The notes beneath the pieces are model-generated. The model was not told where the DNA came from, did no database searches, and saw only the letters and a program-made list of their open reading frames with translations. The translations under genes and the position numbers were made by a program. From a virus, in IMG/VR virus record IMGVR_UViG_3300001460_000046, positions 1 through 32,626 of that record: a stretch of 32,626 nucleotides of DNA; one strand, 5' to 3'. Every line of letters begins with the position of its first letter. Position 1 is the stretch's first letter. This document shows, piece by piece, positions 23,423 to 30,913 of the stretch.

Positions 23423-24038
23423 TTTTGAAAAACTAATTTATAACCATTTTCTAGAAGTAAGTAAAAAGGTAAATAATAAACCGGTAAGATATAGAAAAGA
23501 TTTTTCTAATTTTAGTGATGAAGATTATATTTACGTTAATAAGCTTTCAAGATTTTTTAATAAATTTAAAAATATTAATATAAAAGACTTCTTTGAAGCT
23601 CCTTATTTTGTATATAATGAAAACTACTTTAGTTTAAAGTTTTATCTTTCACCTAAAGCTATTAAAGCCTATACAAATTATAGTGATAATTATATTTTAA
23701 ATAATCCGGATAGTATTCAAACATTACAAAAGTTAAAAGATTCTATTACCTTTATCTACGAGTATTGTAAAAAAAATAATTTAAAAGTTATCGATTATTT
23801 GAAATATAAAGAAGGAAGCTATAATGTATTCTTAAAGCATATTAAAGAAAGAAATGTTAATTTTTTTATATTGTTTAGTTTTAGAGATTTTTCAGACGTA
23901 ACTGATAAAATTGAAAATGATATAAAAGATATCTACAGTAGCAATTTTTCTAAAGTTAATTATATACGTACAAAATATTATGCAAGCTCTAAAGCAAAAA
24001 AAATTATTAATAATTTTAAAAAATATATTGAAAACTAA
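23415..24038 (+). CDS. gp59: gp59-like helicase loader
   Basis: 207 aa, near T4 gp59 (217 aa) and directly upstream of gp32, as expected for this pair (in T4 the order is 32 then 59). All-helical, basic. The arrangement VRYRKDFSNFSDEDYIYVNKL, then FFEAPYFVYNENYFSLKFYL, then LQKLKDSITFIYEYCKKNN, follows T4 gp59 in spacing and pattern (YFFQKLSEKYKLKEL, IFISNLVANQDAWIGDI, LKQIKFKFEEDIRNIY). Similarity is low, so the call rests on layout, length and context. It would load gp41 onto gp32-coated forks. Confidence 0.65.
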   Translation: MTDFEKLIYNHFLEVSKKVNNKPVRYRKDFSNFSDEDYIYVNKLSRFFNKFKNINIKDFFEAPYFVYNENYFSLKFYLSPKAIKAYTNYSDNYILNNPDSIQTLQKLKDSITFIYEYCKKNNLKVIDYLKYKEGSYNVFLKHIKERNVNFFILFSFRDFSDVTDKIENDIKDIYSSNFSKVNYIRTKYYASSKAKKIINNFKKYIEN

Positions 24039-24056
24039 GAGGAACGTATCTATAAT
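24028..24056 (+). promoter_or_regulatory. Sigma70-like promoter of gp32 with AGGAACG spacer element
   Basis: TTGAAA (24028-24033), 17-nt spacer, TATAAT (24051-24056), 6 nt to the ATG at 24063. AGGAACG occupies spacer positions 7-13 (24040-24046). Confidence 0.8.
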
Positions 24057-24062
24057 AGTAGT

Positions 24063-24920
24063 ATGAGTATAACGAGTTCAATGTTTGATAGTATAAAGTC
24101 AGCCTTAGCAGCTGATAACGAGAGTAGTAAAAGTGGTATAGCCGATATCCTTAAAACTGAAGTAGGTAATACATATACAGTTAGATTACTACCCTTTGGT
24201 AAAGATCCGAAAAAGACGTTTTTTCATTTTTACCAGCATGGTTGGAATAGTTTTGCAACAGGTCAATATACAAGTGCCCTATCTTTGCAAACGTTTGGTG
24301 AAAGAGATCCTATAGCTGAAGAAAGATTTAAGATCTTACGTACAGGTTCTGATGAAGAGAAAGAAAAAGCTAAAGCTATTATGAGATCAGAAAAATGGTT
24401 AGTTAATATATATGTTGTTAATGATCCGGTTAATCCTGAAAATAATGGTAAGATTAAAGTATTAAGATATGGTAAGCAGATTCATAATATTATTATGGAT
24501 GCGATTGAAGGTGAAGATTCAGCTGATTTCGGTCCTCGTATCTTTGATTTAGGTCCTAATGGAGTTAATTTTAGAGTTAAAGTTGAGAAGCAAGGTGATT
24601 ATCCTACTTATGTTTCATCTAAGTTTGCAATGCCTAGTTCAATTGATGGATTAGATGAAGATGAAGATGCGCATAAGAAAGTGTATGATAATGTAATTGA
24701 CTTAACTACTGTATTTACAGCAAAAAGTTATGATGATTTAAAAACTATGTTAGATGAGCATTTTTACGTTGGTGATAATACTAAAGTAGAAGAAACTACA
24801 GTTAATGAAATAGTAAGCCAACCTGTTATTACTAATACCGCTCCTCCTGTTCAAGAAGAAAAGAAATCAGAAAGCGAAGATGAAGTATTGAAGGAATTAC
24901 TTGATGGGTTAGATGTATAA
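24063..24920 (+). CDS. gp32: Single-stranded DNA-binding protein gp32
   Basis: 285 aa (T4: 301). The OB-fold core includes TYTVRLLPFGKDPKKTFFHFY, QHGWNSFATGQYTSALSLQTFGERDP and WLVNIYVVNDPVNPENNGKIK with VLRYGKQI. The zinc-binding His/Cys set of T4 gp32 is absent: there is no Cys in the equivalent region, which I recall for marine T4-like relatives too. The C-terminus is acidic (KKSESEDEVLKELLDGLDV) and would interact with replication partners. It has its own strong promoter and a predicted leaderless start. Confidence 0.93.
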   Translation: MSITSSMFDSIKSALAADNESSKSGIADILKTEVGNTYTVRLLPFGKDPKKTFFHFYQHGWNSFATGQYTSALSLQTFGERDPIAEERFKILRTGSDEEKEKAKAIMRSEKWLVNIYVVNDPVNPENNGKIKVLRYGKQIHNIIMDAIEGEDSADFGPRIFDLGPNGVNFRVKVEKQGDYPTYVSSKFAMPSSIDGLDEDEDAHKKVYDNVIDLTTVFTAKSYDDLKTMLDEHFYVGDNTKVEETTVNEIVSQPVITNTAPPVQEEKKSESEDEVLKELLDGLDV

Positions 24921-25417
24921 TGTCTCAAGACGATATCAGAAAACAGCATGAGGAAGATCAAGCGGTACTAGCGTTTTTAGGCGGAACTTATGGGGAACTC
25001 AAACAGCTAGACGGTCATATTGTTGGCCGTTCTAGCACCCTAGCCCCTAGAAGTGAAGAAACAAAAAAGGTAGTTGAGGAGTTTGTTAAATCTAAACAAC
25101 AAGCTCCAAGACCTGCTCCTCCACCTCCTCCACCAACCCCTCCTCCAGTTGAAATCCAACAGCAAGAGATAGTTCAACAAGTAGATCAACATACGATAGT
25201 ACCACCGGAAATTCAAGATGATGAACCGTTCAATGACGATCAATTAACGTTTAATTTTGACGTAACTGAAAAGGATTTACTATTTGATAAGATTGATAAA
25301 TTAACTACACAAGTCGATAAATTACATCGTAAAGTCGATAAGTTGTTTAATGAGTTGAAGACGCCAGTAAAAAAGCAGTCAAAAAAAAAATCAGTTGAAC
25401 CTAAAGAGGAAAACTAA
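24920..25417 (+). CDS. Proline-rich hypothetical protein between gp32 and gp45
   Basis: 165 aa. It starts on the last base of the gp32 stop codon (TAATG). Layout: a short helical N-terminus (DDIRKQHEEDQAVLAFLGG), a basic patch, a polyproline tract (residues ~63-76), a Gln-rich linker, an acidic/hydrophobic motif (DDQLTFNFDV), and a C-terminal coiled coil (LLFDKIDKLTTQVDKLHRKV) with a basic tail. No family recognised. It looks like a flexible tether, and the QLTFNF piece resembles bacterial clamp-binding peptides, so a scaffold for SSB and clamp is possible. Confidence 0.75.
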   Translation: MSQDDIRKQHEEDQAVLAFLGGTYGELKQLDGHIVGRSSTLAPRSEETKKVVEEFVKSKQQAPRPAPPPPPPTPPPVEIQQQEIVQQVDQHTIVPPEIQDDEPFNDDQLTFNFDVTEKDLLFDKIDKLTTQVDKLHRKVDKLFNELKTPVKKQSKKKSVEPKEEN

Positions 25418-25423
25418 TATAAT
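25395..25423 (+). promoter_or_regulatory. Sigma70-like promoter of gp45 with AGGAA spacer element
   Basis: TTGAAC (25395-25400), 17-nt spacer, TATAAT (25418-25423). AGGAAAA occupies spacer positions 7-13 (25407-25413). The ATG at 25435 is 11 nt away, giving a 5-nt predicted leader. Confidence 0.75.
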
Positions 25424-25434
25424 AAAGCATATAT

Positions 25435-26163
25435 ATGGCTTATTTAAAAATAAAAAATAAAAAAGATTTTATATCTAATTTCTTAGGACCTATTTCCAAT
25501 CTTAATGAAACTTGTATATTAGAAGTAAAAGATAATAAATTAATATCAATATTAGCTTCTGCTGATAGTACGATTGTATGTAAAGGTGAAGTAGAGATTG
25601 AGTGTGATATAGAAACTAAAATTAATATACCTGATATAAAAAAGTTTATACGTGTATTAGAGATTATACCTACTGCAGATATAGAATTGAATATTAGTAG
25701 TAATAATATTTCTTATAATAAAGATGGTTATAAATTTAGATATCATTTATTAGATGATGGTATTATAAAACAACCTTCTCTTAATATTGATAAAGTTAAT
25801 AAACTAACTTTTGATACATCTTTTGAAGTAAAAGAAAATAATTTAAGTACTATATTTAAAGGTAGTTCATTTGCTACTGAAACTTCTAAAATTTATCTTT
25901 ATGAAGAGAGTGAAAAGATATATGGAGAGTTAGGTGATAGAAATAGACATAATTCAGATAACTTTGTATGTGTATTAAGTGAAGAATATAACGGTAGTTT
26001 ACCAAAGGCTTTACCTATTAATTTTGATTCTTTTAGATTGATTAGTTTTTCAGGTAGTAAAAATATTAAGTTTAATGTCAATACTGAAATGGGTGTGATT
26101 ACATGCACTTTTGATAAAGGTGATACATCATTGATTTATATTATATCAGCATTAATTAATTAA
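25435..26163 (+). CDS. gp45: Sliding clamp gp45
   Basis: 242 aa (T4: 228). PCNA-type fold: ILEVKDNKLISILASADSTIV, INIPDIKKFIRVLEIIPTADI, a KFRYHLLDDGII segment at the domain linker, and GSKNIKFNVNTEMGVITCTF in the second domain. The trimeric ring tethers gp43 and activates late transcription with gp55 and gp33. Clamp-loader genes 44 and 62 are not in the window. Confidence 0.92.
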   Translation: MAYLKIKNKKDFISNFLGPISNLNETCILEVKDNKLISILASADSTIVCKGEVEIECDIETKINIPDIKKFIRVLEIIPTADIELNISSNNISYNKDGYKFRYHLLDDGIIKQPSLNIDKVNKLTFDTSFEVKENNLSTIFKGSSFATETSKIYLYEESEKIYGELGDRNRHNSDNFVCVLSEEYNGSLPKALPINFDSFRLISFSGSKNIKFNVNTEMGVITCTFDKGDTSLIYIISALIN

Positions 26164-26164
26164 T

Positions 26165-26521
26165 ATGAAGAAAGATTGGTCTGAACATAAAGTTAAAAAT
26201 AAAATTAAAACTGCTGGTTATTTTATTAAAAGATTAAAAGATAACGGTTTTGTAGTTTTTAAAATGTTCAATGCATATGCTAAAAGTGATCCAAGAAGAT
26301 GGTCAGTTTTAGTAGATCCAGGTAATCATAGTGTATATGTAACTTGTTTTACCAATAAAGAACAAAAAGGTGAAGTATTATTTGAATTTGACGATGGAGG
26401 TAATCATTTTAATAAAGGGTTTTACCTTAAAACTGATAGTATAGAAGTTATTATTAATTTATTATTAGAAAAAGGCATTAATAATGATGCAACAGTTAAT
26501 CCATTTGGTTTAATTAAATAA
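26165..26521 (+). CDS. Hypothetical protein downstream of clamp
   Basis: 118 aa, starting 1 nt after the gp45 stop. Basic N-terminal helix (HKVKNKIKTAGYFIKRLKDN), then an alternating beta pattern (VFKMFNAYAKSDPRRWSVLV, HSVYVTCFTNK, EVLFEFDDGG) and a final helix. It looks like a compact alpha/beta domain with an RR-containing loop. Not recognised. Its place between clamp and coactivator genes hints at replication or late transcription. Confidence 0.75.
   Translation: MKKDWSEHKVKNKIKTAGYFIKRLKDNGFVVFKMFNAYAKSDPRRWSVLVDPGNHSVYVTCFTNKEQKGEVLFEFDDGGNHFNKGFYLKTDSIEVIINLLLEKGINNDATVNPFGLIK
26513..26520 (+). promoter_or_regulatory. Possible late promoter ATTAAATA
   Basis: ATTAAATA, then ATTAC (5 nt), then the ATG at 26526. 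The same octamer and spacing occur before the gene at 662. It overlaps the stop of the upstream gene, so coding constraint could produce it by chance. Confidence 0.4.
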
Positions 26522-26525
26522 TTAC

Positions 26526-26858
26526 ATGGAATCTAACGATGACAGTTTAGATAATAAAAATAAAAAGCCTGCTAAGAAGAAAAAAATTATAGTTAAGGAT
26601 GTTATTGATATCAAAACTGAAGAAGTTCTTAAAGAAGCATTAAGAAGAGTTGTTAGAGAAAAAATAAAAGAAAGAAATTGTGATGATGAAATAGAAGCAA
26701 TGGTTGCTACTTGCTCAGAGTTTTTAAAATCTTTTATTGTTATGGGATACGATTTTGAAGGAAACGCTATTAAACCAATTTTTTATGGTAAATCAGATTC
26801 TGATAAGGATGCGTTAATGTACTACCTTCAAACCTATTTTATGACTGGACATCAGTAA
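26526..26858 (+). CDS. gp33: gp33-like late transcription coactivator (tentative)
   Basis: 110 aa. Lys-rich N-terminus (NKNKKPAKKKKIIVKDVIDI), then helices with EAMVATCSEFLKSFIVMGYD and DALMYYLQTYFMTG at the end. T4 gp33 (112 aa) bridges the RNA polymerase flap and the clamp. The length, the position next to gp45 and a family memory from marine T4-like phages support the call, but the sequence itself has no decisive motif. The hydrophobic C-terminus could contact the clamp. Confidence 0.55.
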   Translation: MESNDDSLDNKNKKPAKKKKIIVKDVIDIKTEEVLKEALRRVVREKIKERNCDDEIEAMVATCSEFLKSFIVMGYDFEGNAIKPIFYGKSDSDKDALMYYLQTYFMTGHQ

Positions 26859-26879
26859 TTTTTATATTAAAATATATTA

Positions 26880-27743
26880 GTGAAAGTTTTAATTTTAGGT
26901 AAGGGATATATATCTAATTTTCTGGTAGATATTTTTAAAGGTAAAGGTTATAAGGTAGATAATTTTTCTAGAAAAGAATTAGATTATACTGATGACGATG
27001 AACTTTATAGTGTTATATCAACAGAACCATATGAAGCAGTAATTAATACAGCAGGTTTTACAGGAAAACCTAACGTTGATGAATGTGAAGTTAGAAGACA
27101 AGAATGCTTTAATTTAAATGTAAAGTTACCTAAAACAATAGAAAATATATGCAAACTATGCGACGTAAATTTCGTTCATATAAGTTCAGGTTGTATATAT
27201 ACAGGGTATGAAAAGGAATATACTGAAGAAGATGAACCTAACTTTGGATTATTTAACGATGAGGCTAGTTTTTATAGTAAAACTAAACATGCTGGAGAAA
27301 TGATGTTAGATGATCAATTTACTAATATTATTCGAATAAGAATGCCTATAGAAGATAAATTATCTCCTAAAAATTTATTAACTAAATTATTAAAATATGA
27401 TTTTCTTATTGATTTTGTGAATAGTAAGACAGATGTGTATAAATTAAGTGAGTTTGTATTTACTGTAGTTGAAAACTTTAAAGCTGGTATTTATAATGCT
27501 GTACATAGCAACCCTCTTTCGACGAAAGATGTTGTAGAAATTTTAAAAGAATATGAATTAGTTAACGAAAATTGGAATTTTATACCTTATGATGAATTAG
27601 ATATTAAGGCTAATAGAAGTAATTGTGTTCTTAATAATGATAAATCATATGATGACTTTAATTTTGAGTGGGGAGATGAGGAAACTTACTTAAGACTTAA
27701 CGCATCGTTAATTTCAAATAGAGAAAAATGGAATGATAAATAA
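26880..27743 (+). CDS. RmlD-like NAD(P)-dependent sugar-nucleotide reductase
   Basis: 287 aa, GTG start. Extended SDR: MKVLILGKGYISNFLVDIF (GxGxxxxxL-type nucleotide site), INTAGFTGKPNVDECE, FVHISSGCIYTGYE (catalytic Ser region) and SFYSKTKHAGEM (YxxxK). It resembles dTDP-4-dehydrorhamnose reductase. It is the first gene of a three-gene sugar cassette overlapping the nucleotidyltransferase by 11 nt. The exact sugar product cannot be told from sequence. Confidence 0.8.
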   Translation: MKVLILGKGYISNFLVDIFKGKGYKVDNFSRKELDYTDDDELYSVISTEPYEAVINTAGFTGKPNVDECEVRRQECFNLNVKLPKTIENICKLCDVNFVHISSGCIYTGYEKEYTEEDEPNFGLFNDEASFYSKTKHAGEMMLDDQFTNIIRIRMPIEDKLSPKNLLTKLLKYDFLIDFVNSKTDVYKLSEFVFTVVENFKAGIYNAVHSNPLSTKDVVEILKEYELVNENWNFIPYDELDIKANRSNCVLNNDKSYDDFNFEWGDEETYLRLNASLISNREKWNDK

Positions 27744-28203
27744 TAAACAAGAAATATTAGGGTTTACTGCAGGTAATTTTGACCTACTGCATCCAGGTTA
27801 TATATACACGTTTGAAGAAGCAAAAAGACATTGTGATAAATTTATAGTGTTTTTACAAAGAGATCCTTCTCAAACTAGATTTACAAAATATAAACCTGTT
27901 ATACCGTATTATGAACGATATAAAACATTAATGGCTATCCAATACATAGATGATGTTTATATGTACCAAACTGAAGAAGAACTTGTAGAATTAATTGCTT
28001 TCTTTAAACCTGATATACGTATATTAGGAGAAGATTATATAGGTAAAAAATTTACAGGTCATGATATCTTTATAACGCATAAGATACATCCACCTAAAGT
28101 CATATATACAACAAGATCGCATGAATGGTCTACAACAAAGATTAAAGATTTAATTACAAGACAAACATTAAAACAAAATCCTGATATTTTAAAAGATGAG
28201 TAA
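27733..28203 (+). CDS. Cytidylyltransferase-like (TagD/GCT-type) nucleotidyltransferase
   Basis: 156 aa. N-terminal signature FTAGNFDLLHPGYIYTFEEAK corresponds to the HxGH motif of glycerol-3-phosphate cytidylyltransferase-type enzymes, but the last His is Tyr (HPGY). The C-terminal RSHEWSTTKIKD matches the RTxGISTTxI motif. It would activate a sugar phosphate or polyol phosphate with CTP. The His-to-Tyr change is at a transition-state-binding residue, so altered or lost activity is possible. It is overlapped on both sides by sugar genes. Confidence 0.8.
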   Translation: MINNKQEILGFTAGNFDLLHPGYIYTFEEAKRHCDKFIVFLQRDPSQTRFTKYKPVIPYYERYKTLMAIQYIDDVYMYQTEEELVELIAFFKPDIRILGEDYIGKKFTGHDIFITHKIHPPKVIYTTRSHEWSTTKIKDLITRQTLKQNPDILKDE

Positions 28204-29149
28204 AAAAAACATATTAGTAACTGGAGGGTATGGATTTATCGGTGGTAATTTTATACGATTCCTTAAAGACAATTTTGATCATAATATAGTATGTGTAGAT
28301 AAGAACGGTTATGCTTCTAATCCGGAATATATTAAAGGTATATGTGATGAAGAATATGAGATTGATATTGCAAGACATACCAATGCATTAGAAGAAGTAT
28401 TTAAAACGCATGATAAATTTGATTATATTTTTCATTTAGCAGCTGAGTCACATGTAGATAATAGTATTTCAGGTCCTACTGAATTTGTTTATTCTAATGT
28501 ATTAGGTACGCAAAATCTATTAGAGCTATTCCGTAAACAAGAATATGGTAAATTTATACATATAAGTACTGATGAGGTTTACGGTCACTTAGGTTATAAC
28601 GATCCATCATTTACAGAGGATAGTCCTATTGCACCTCGTTCTCCCTATGCTGCAAGTAAGGCATCAAGCGATCTCATGTGTTTAAGTTATATTGAAACGT
28701 TTCAAAGTAATATATGTATAACAAGGTGTTGTAATAACTATGGACCTAATCAGAATGCGGAAAAATTTATACCAACTATAATTAATAGTTTAAAAAATGG
28801 AAAGAAAATTCCAGTATATGGTGAAGGGTTAAATATTCGGGAATGGATTCACGTGCATGATCATTGTTTAGGTATTTGGGCAGTTGCAACAAAAGGTAAA
28901 AAAGGTATATATAATATAGGATCTGGTTTTGAAATCTCTAATATTGAATTAGTTGATTGTATTTGTCGTAAAATGGGTAGAGATATTGATGATAGTGTTA
29001 AGTTTGTTAAAGATAGATTAGGACATGATTTTAGATATAGTATTGATAGCACAAAATTAGATAATGAATTGTTATTTGAATTAAATTATCCTAATTTTGA
29101 AGATGAGATAGCAAAAGTTGTTGAGTATTATGAAAATCCGACAAGGTGA
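28196..29149 (+). CDS. rmlB: dTDP-glucose 4,6-dehydratase-like SDR
   Basis: 317 aa. GGYGFIGGNFIR (GxxGxxG), FHLAAESHVDNSI, HISTDEVYGHL, PRSPYAASKASSDLM (YxxxK) and TRCCNNYGPNQNAEKFIPTI are hallmark motifs of RmlB, and WIHVHDHCLGIW follows. It makes a 4-keto-6-deoxy sugar nucleotide for the neighbouring reductase. The cassette may feed a virion, DNA or host-surface glycosylation step through one of the two glycosyltransferases. Confidence 0.9.
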   Translation: MSKKNILVTGGYGFIGGNFIRFLKDNFDHNIVCVDKNGYASNPEYIKGICDEEYEIDIARHTNALEEVFKTHDKFDYIFHLAAESHVDNSISGPTEFVYSNVLGTQNLLELFRKQEYGKFIHISTDEVYGHLGYNDPSFTEDSPIAPRSPYAASKASSDLMCLSYIETFQSNICITRCCNNYGPNQNAEKFIPTIINSLKNGKKIPVYGEGLNIREWIHVHDHCLGIWAVATKGKKGIYNIGSGFEISNIELVDCICRKMGRDIDDSVKFVKDRLGHDFRYSIDSTKLDNELLFELNYPNFEDEIAKVVEYYENPTR

Positions 29150-29399
29150 AGTGTTTGCATGTCATCACGGGCCTTATGCAGGTCAGATGTTTTGTTTCAT
29201 TAATAGAAATAAAAAGGAACTGTTATATAATTTTCTTAGAATGCCTGAAATGATAACTACTTCAATATCACAAAAAGATTTTGATGATGGGTTAGATAAA
29301 GGTATAATAAAATTAGTTGAGAAAGTACCAAAGTACGTTTTTCAAGTAATTGAAGCACAATATAAGAAAAATGAAAATACTGACGATAGACGGAAATAA
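29130..29399 (+). CDS. Small hypothetical protein
   Basis: 89 aa from ATG 29130 (MKIRQGEVFACHHGPYAGQM), overlapping rmlB by 20 nt; an upstream in-frame TTG at 29118 is less likely. The sequence has a small beta domain (GEVFACHHGPYAGQMFCFIN) and a helical tail. The N-terminus looks SH3-like. Not recognised. It overlaps the RNase H gene by 29 nt. Confidence 0.7.
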   Translation: MKIRQGEVFACHHGPYAGQMFCFINRNKKELLYNFLRMPEMITTSISQKDFDDGLDKGIIKLVEKVPKYVFQVIEAQYKKNENTDDRRK

Positions 29400-30255
29400 T
29401 TTAGTTCACAGAGTTTATTGGGTTGCCAATAATATAAAAAACGTAAAAGAAAATTATCACGTTTATATGTTTTTAAATTCAGTAAAAAGTTATGTAGAAT
29501 TATATAAGCCTGATAAAACTTTTATGGTCTGGGATGAAAAACCTGATTATAGACCTAATAAACGTAAAGAACTATTAAAAGAATATAAAGGTAACCGTAA
29601 TAAAGATTATAACGTTGAAGTTCATGCAGGTAATGAATTGATAAAAGAATTATTACAAGATATAGGTATTCCATCTATTTTTCCAAGAGAATATGAAGCT
29701 GATGATGTTATAGGTATAATTGATAAAGCAGCTCGTTCTGAAAGTGTATCTAAGTTTTACTTAACAAAAAAATTATACAGACATATTATCATTACTGTTG
29801 ATAGGGATTTATGTCAATTAATTAATGAAAAAGTTTCAGTTTATGATCCTATACGAAAATATGAAATTAATAATGATAATTTTGAAGAAAAATTAAAGTA
29901 TAAGAAGGAAGACTTTATTAAAGTTAAAGCATTGCAAGGTGATAAAAGTGATAACATACCTGGTATAAAAGGTATGGGTAAAGTTAAAACCGAAAAATAC
30001 CTAAAAGGAGAAGTAGAATTAACTAATGATGAAATAGAGATATATAATAAAAATTTGCAATTAGTTAAGCTTACTAATGATAGTGAAGAAGTTAATTATG
30101 TTAATGAGCAAATTTATAAAGCTAGTTTCGATACTAATTGGGATAAGTTTTTAGATAAATGTAAAGAATTGAAATTTAATAATATTCTTAAGAAAGATAC
30201 GGTATGGTATAATACCTTTTTTCAAGATAATAGATTAATAGACCTTTTATCATAA
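29371..30255 (+). CDS. rnh: RNase H / 5'-3' exonuclease (T4 Rnh type)
   Basis: 294 aa from ATG 29371 (MKILTIDGNNLVHRVYW); a TTG at 29350 would add seven residues. T4 RNase H is 305 aa and removes RNA primers from lagging-strand fragments. FEN/RAD2-type acidic residues: TIDGNN, MVWDEKPDYRPNKRKE, REYEADDVIG, TVDRDLCQLI and the helix-three-turn-helix QGDKSDNIPGIKGMGKVKTE. All metal-binding positions appear intact. Confidence 0.92.
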   Translation: MKILTIDGNNLVHRVYWVANNIKNVKENYHVYMFLNSVKSYVELYKPDKTFMVWDEKPDYRPNKRKELLKEYKGNRNKDYNVEVHAGNELIKELLQDIGIPSIFPREYEADDVIGIIDKAARSESVSKFYLTKKLYRHIIITVDRDLCQLINEKVSVYDPIRKYEINNDNFEEKLKYKKEDFIKVKALQGDKSDNIPGIKGMGKVKTEKYLKGEVELTNDEIEIYNKNLQLVKLTNDSEEVNYVNEQIYKASFDTNWDKFLDKCKELKFNNILKKDTVWYNTFFQDNRLIDLLS

Positions 30256-30258
30256 ATA
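30251..30258 (+). promoter_or_regulatory. Late promoter octamer CATAAATA
   Basis: CATAAATA, then ATTAT (5 nt), then the ATG at 30264. It overlaps the stop of rnh. It is a late gene on the plus strand between two replication genes. Confidence 0.65.
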
Positions 30259-30263
30259 ATTAT

Positions 30264-30506
30264 ATGCATAATTTTATAAACCCTCAAAAAATTAGATCAC
30301 CTTATACAGGAGAAACATCTATACCAACATTTAATACATATGATGCAGATGGTAAAACTTATGAGCAAGCTATTTTTTCAGACCCGGTAACAGGTCATAT
30401 TATCAAAAAAGGTTTAATTAGCGTTAAAGATGCTAAGACTGGGGAATTAATTCAAGATTACAATAGTGCACTAAGTCAGAGTAATACTACTCAACATAGG
30501 CAATAA
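30264..30506 (+). CDS. Small hypothetical late protein
   Basis: 80 aa, MHNFINPQKIRSPYTGETSI and YDADGKTYEQAIFSDPVTGH followed by IIKKGLISVKDAKTGELI. Gly/Thr-rich turns with beta-strand pattern suggest a small structural or decoration-type protein, though no family is recognised. No targeting-like hydrophobic-x-Glu end is present in the first 20 residues. It is driven by its own late octamer and is followed by the primase promoter. Confidence 0.75.
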   Translation: MHNFINPQKIRSPYTGETSIPTFNTYDADGKTYEQAIFSDPVTGHIIKKGLISVKDAKTGELIQDYNSALSQSNTTQHRQ

Positions 30507-30508
30507 TC

Positions 30509-30536
30509 TTGATATCCTAAGATCATATCTTATAAT
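30509..30536 (+). promoter_or_regulatory. Sigma70-like promoter of primase
   Basis: TTGATA (30509-30514), 16-nt spacer, TATAAT (30531-30536), AAGGT (5 nt), ATG at 30542. The AAGG could double as a ribosome site if transcription starts earlier. Confidence 0.65.
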
Positions 30537-30541
30537 AAGGT

Positions 30542-30913
30542 ATGATATCCGTACCTGAGCAGTATGTTATAGATGTACTATATGAGAATGTTTATAAAAT
30601 CTCATATAACAAATATACTAAAACCTATAATGGTTGCTGCCCTATATGTAAAGAAGGAGGTTCTTGGGGTAAAAAGAAAAGATTTTATTATATACCTAAT
30701 AAAGAATTAGCTTATTGTCATAATTGCGGTTACAGTAAAAAAGCTCTCGTCTTTATTACTGAAGTTACTAATAAACCTCTTCATTTTGTTATAAATGAAA
30801 TAAAAGACTTTGATACTGAAATTATAATTGATAAAAAAGAAGAGGTAATAAAAAAAGAAATTAATAAAAGTTTACCTGAAGATTGTATTAATTTATCTGA
30901 TGAAGTCAAATAG
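30542..30913 (+). CDS. gp61: DNA primase gp61-like, 5' (zinc-binding) part of a frameshifted gene
   Basis: The 123-residue frame holds the zinc-binding domain: CCPICKEGGSWGKKKRFYYI with AYCHNCGYSKKA (two CxxC pairs), which recognises the primer start site. The frame ends at TAG 30911-30913 (DEVK). One missing base near GTCAAATAG (for example GTTCAA) restores a continuous protein reading DEVQIEYYKDDPAVKEAL. The restored length is about 343 aa, as in T4 gp61 (342 aa). Confidence 0.85.
   Translation: MISVPEQYVIDVLYENVYKISYNKYTKTYNGCCPICKEGGSWGKKKRFYYIPNKELAYCHNCGYSKKALVFITEVTNKPLHFVINEIKDFDTEIIIDKKEEVIKKEINKSLPEDCINLSDEVK

Noticed and set aside
25040-25243. Minus-strand frame with an Arg/Trp-rich product
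   Set aside because: It is the reverse complement of the polyproline tract of the gene at 24920-25417.
30505-30550. Hairpin or operator around the GATATC repeats before primase
   Set aside because: The inverted repeats are imperfect and are explained by the -35/-10 promoter and AT-rich composition. There is no T run for a terminator.
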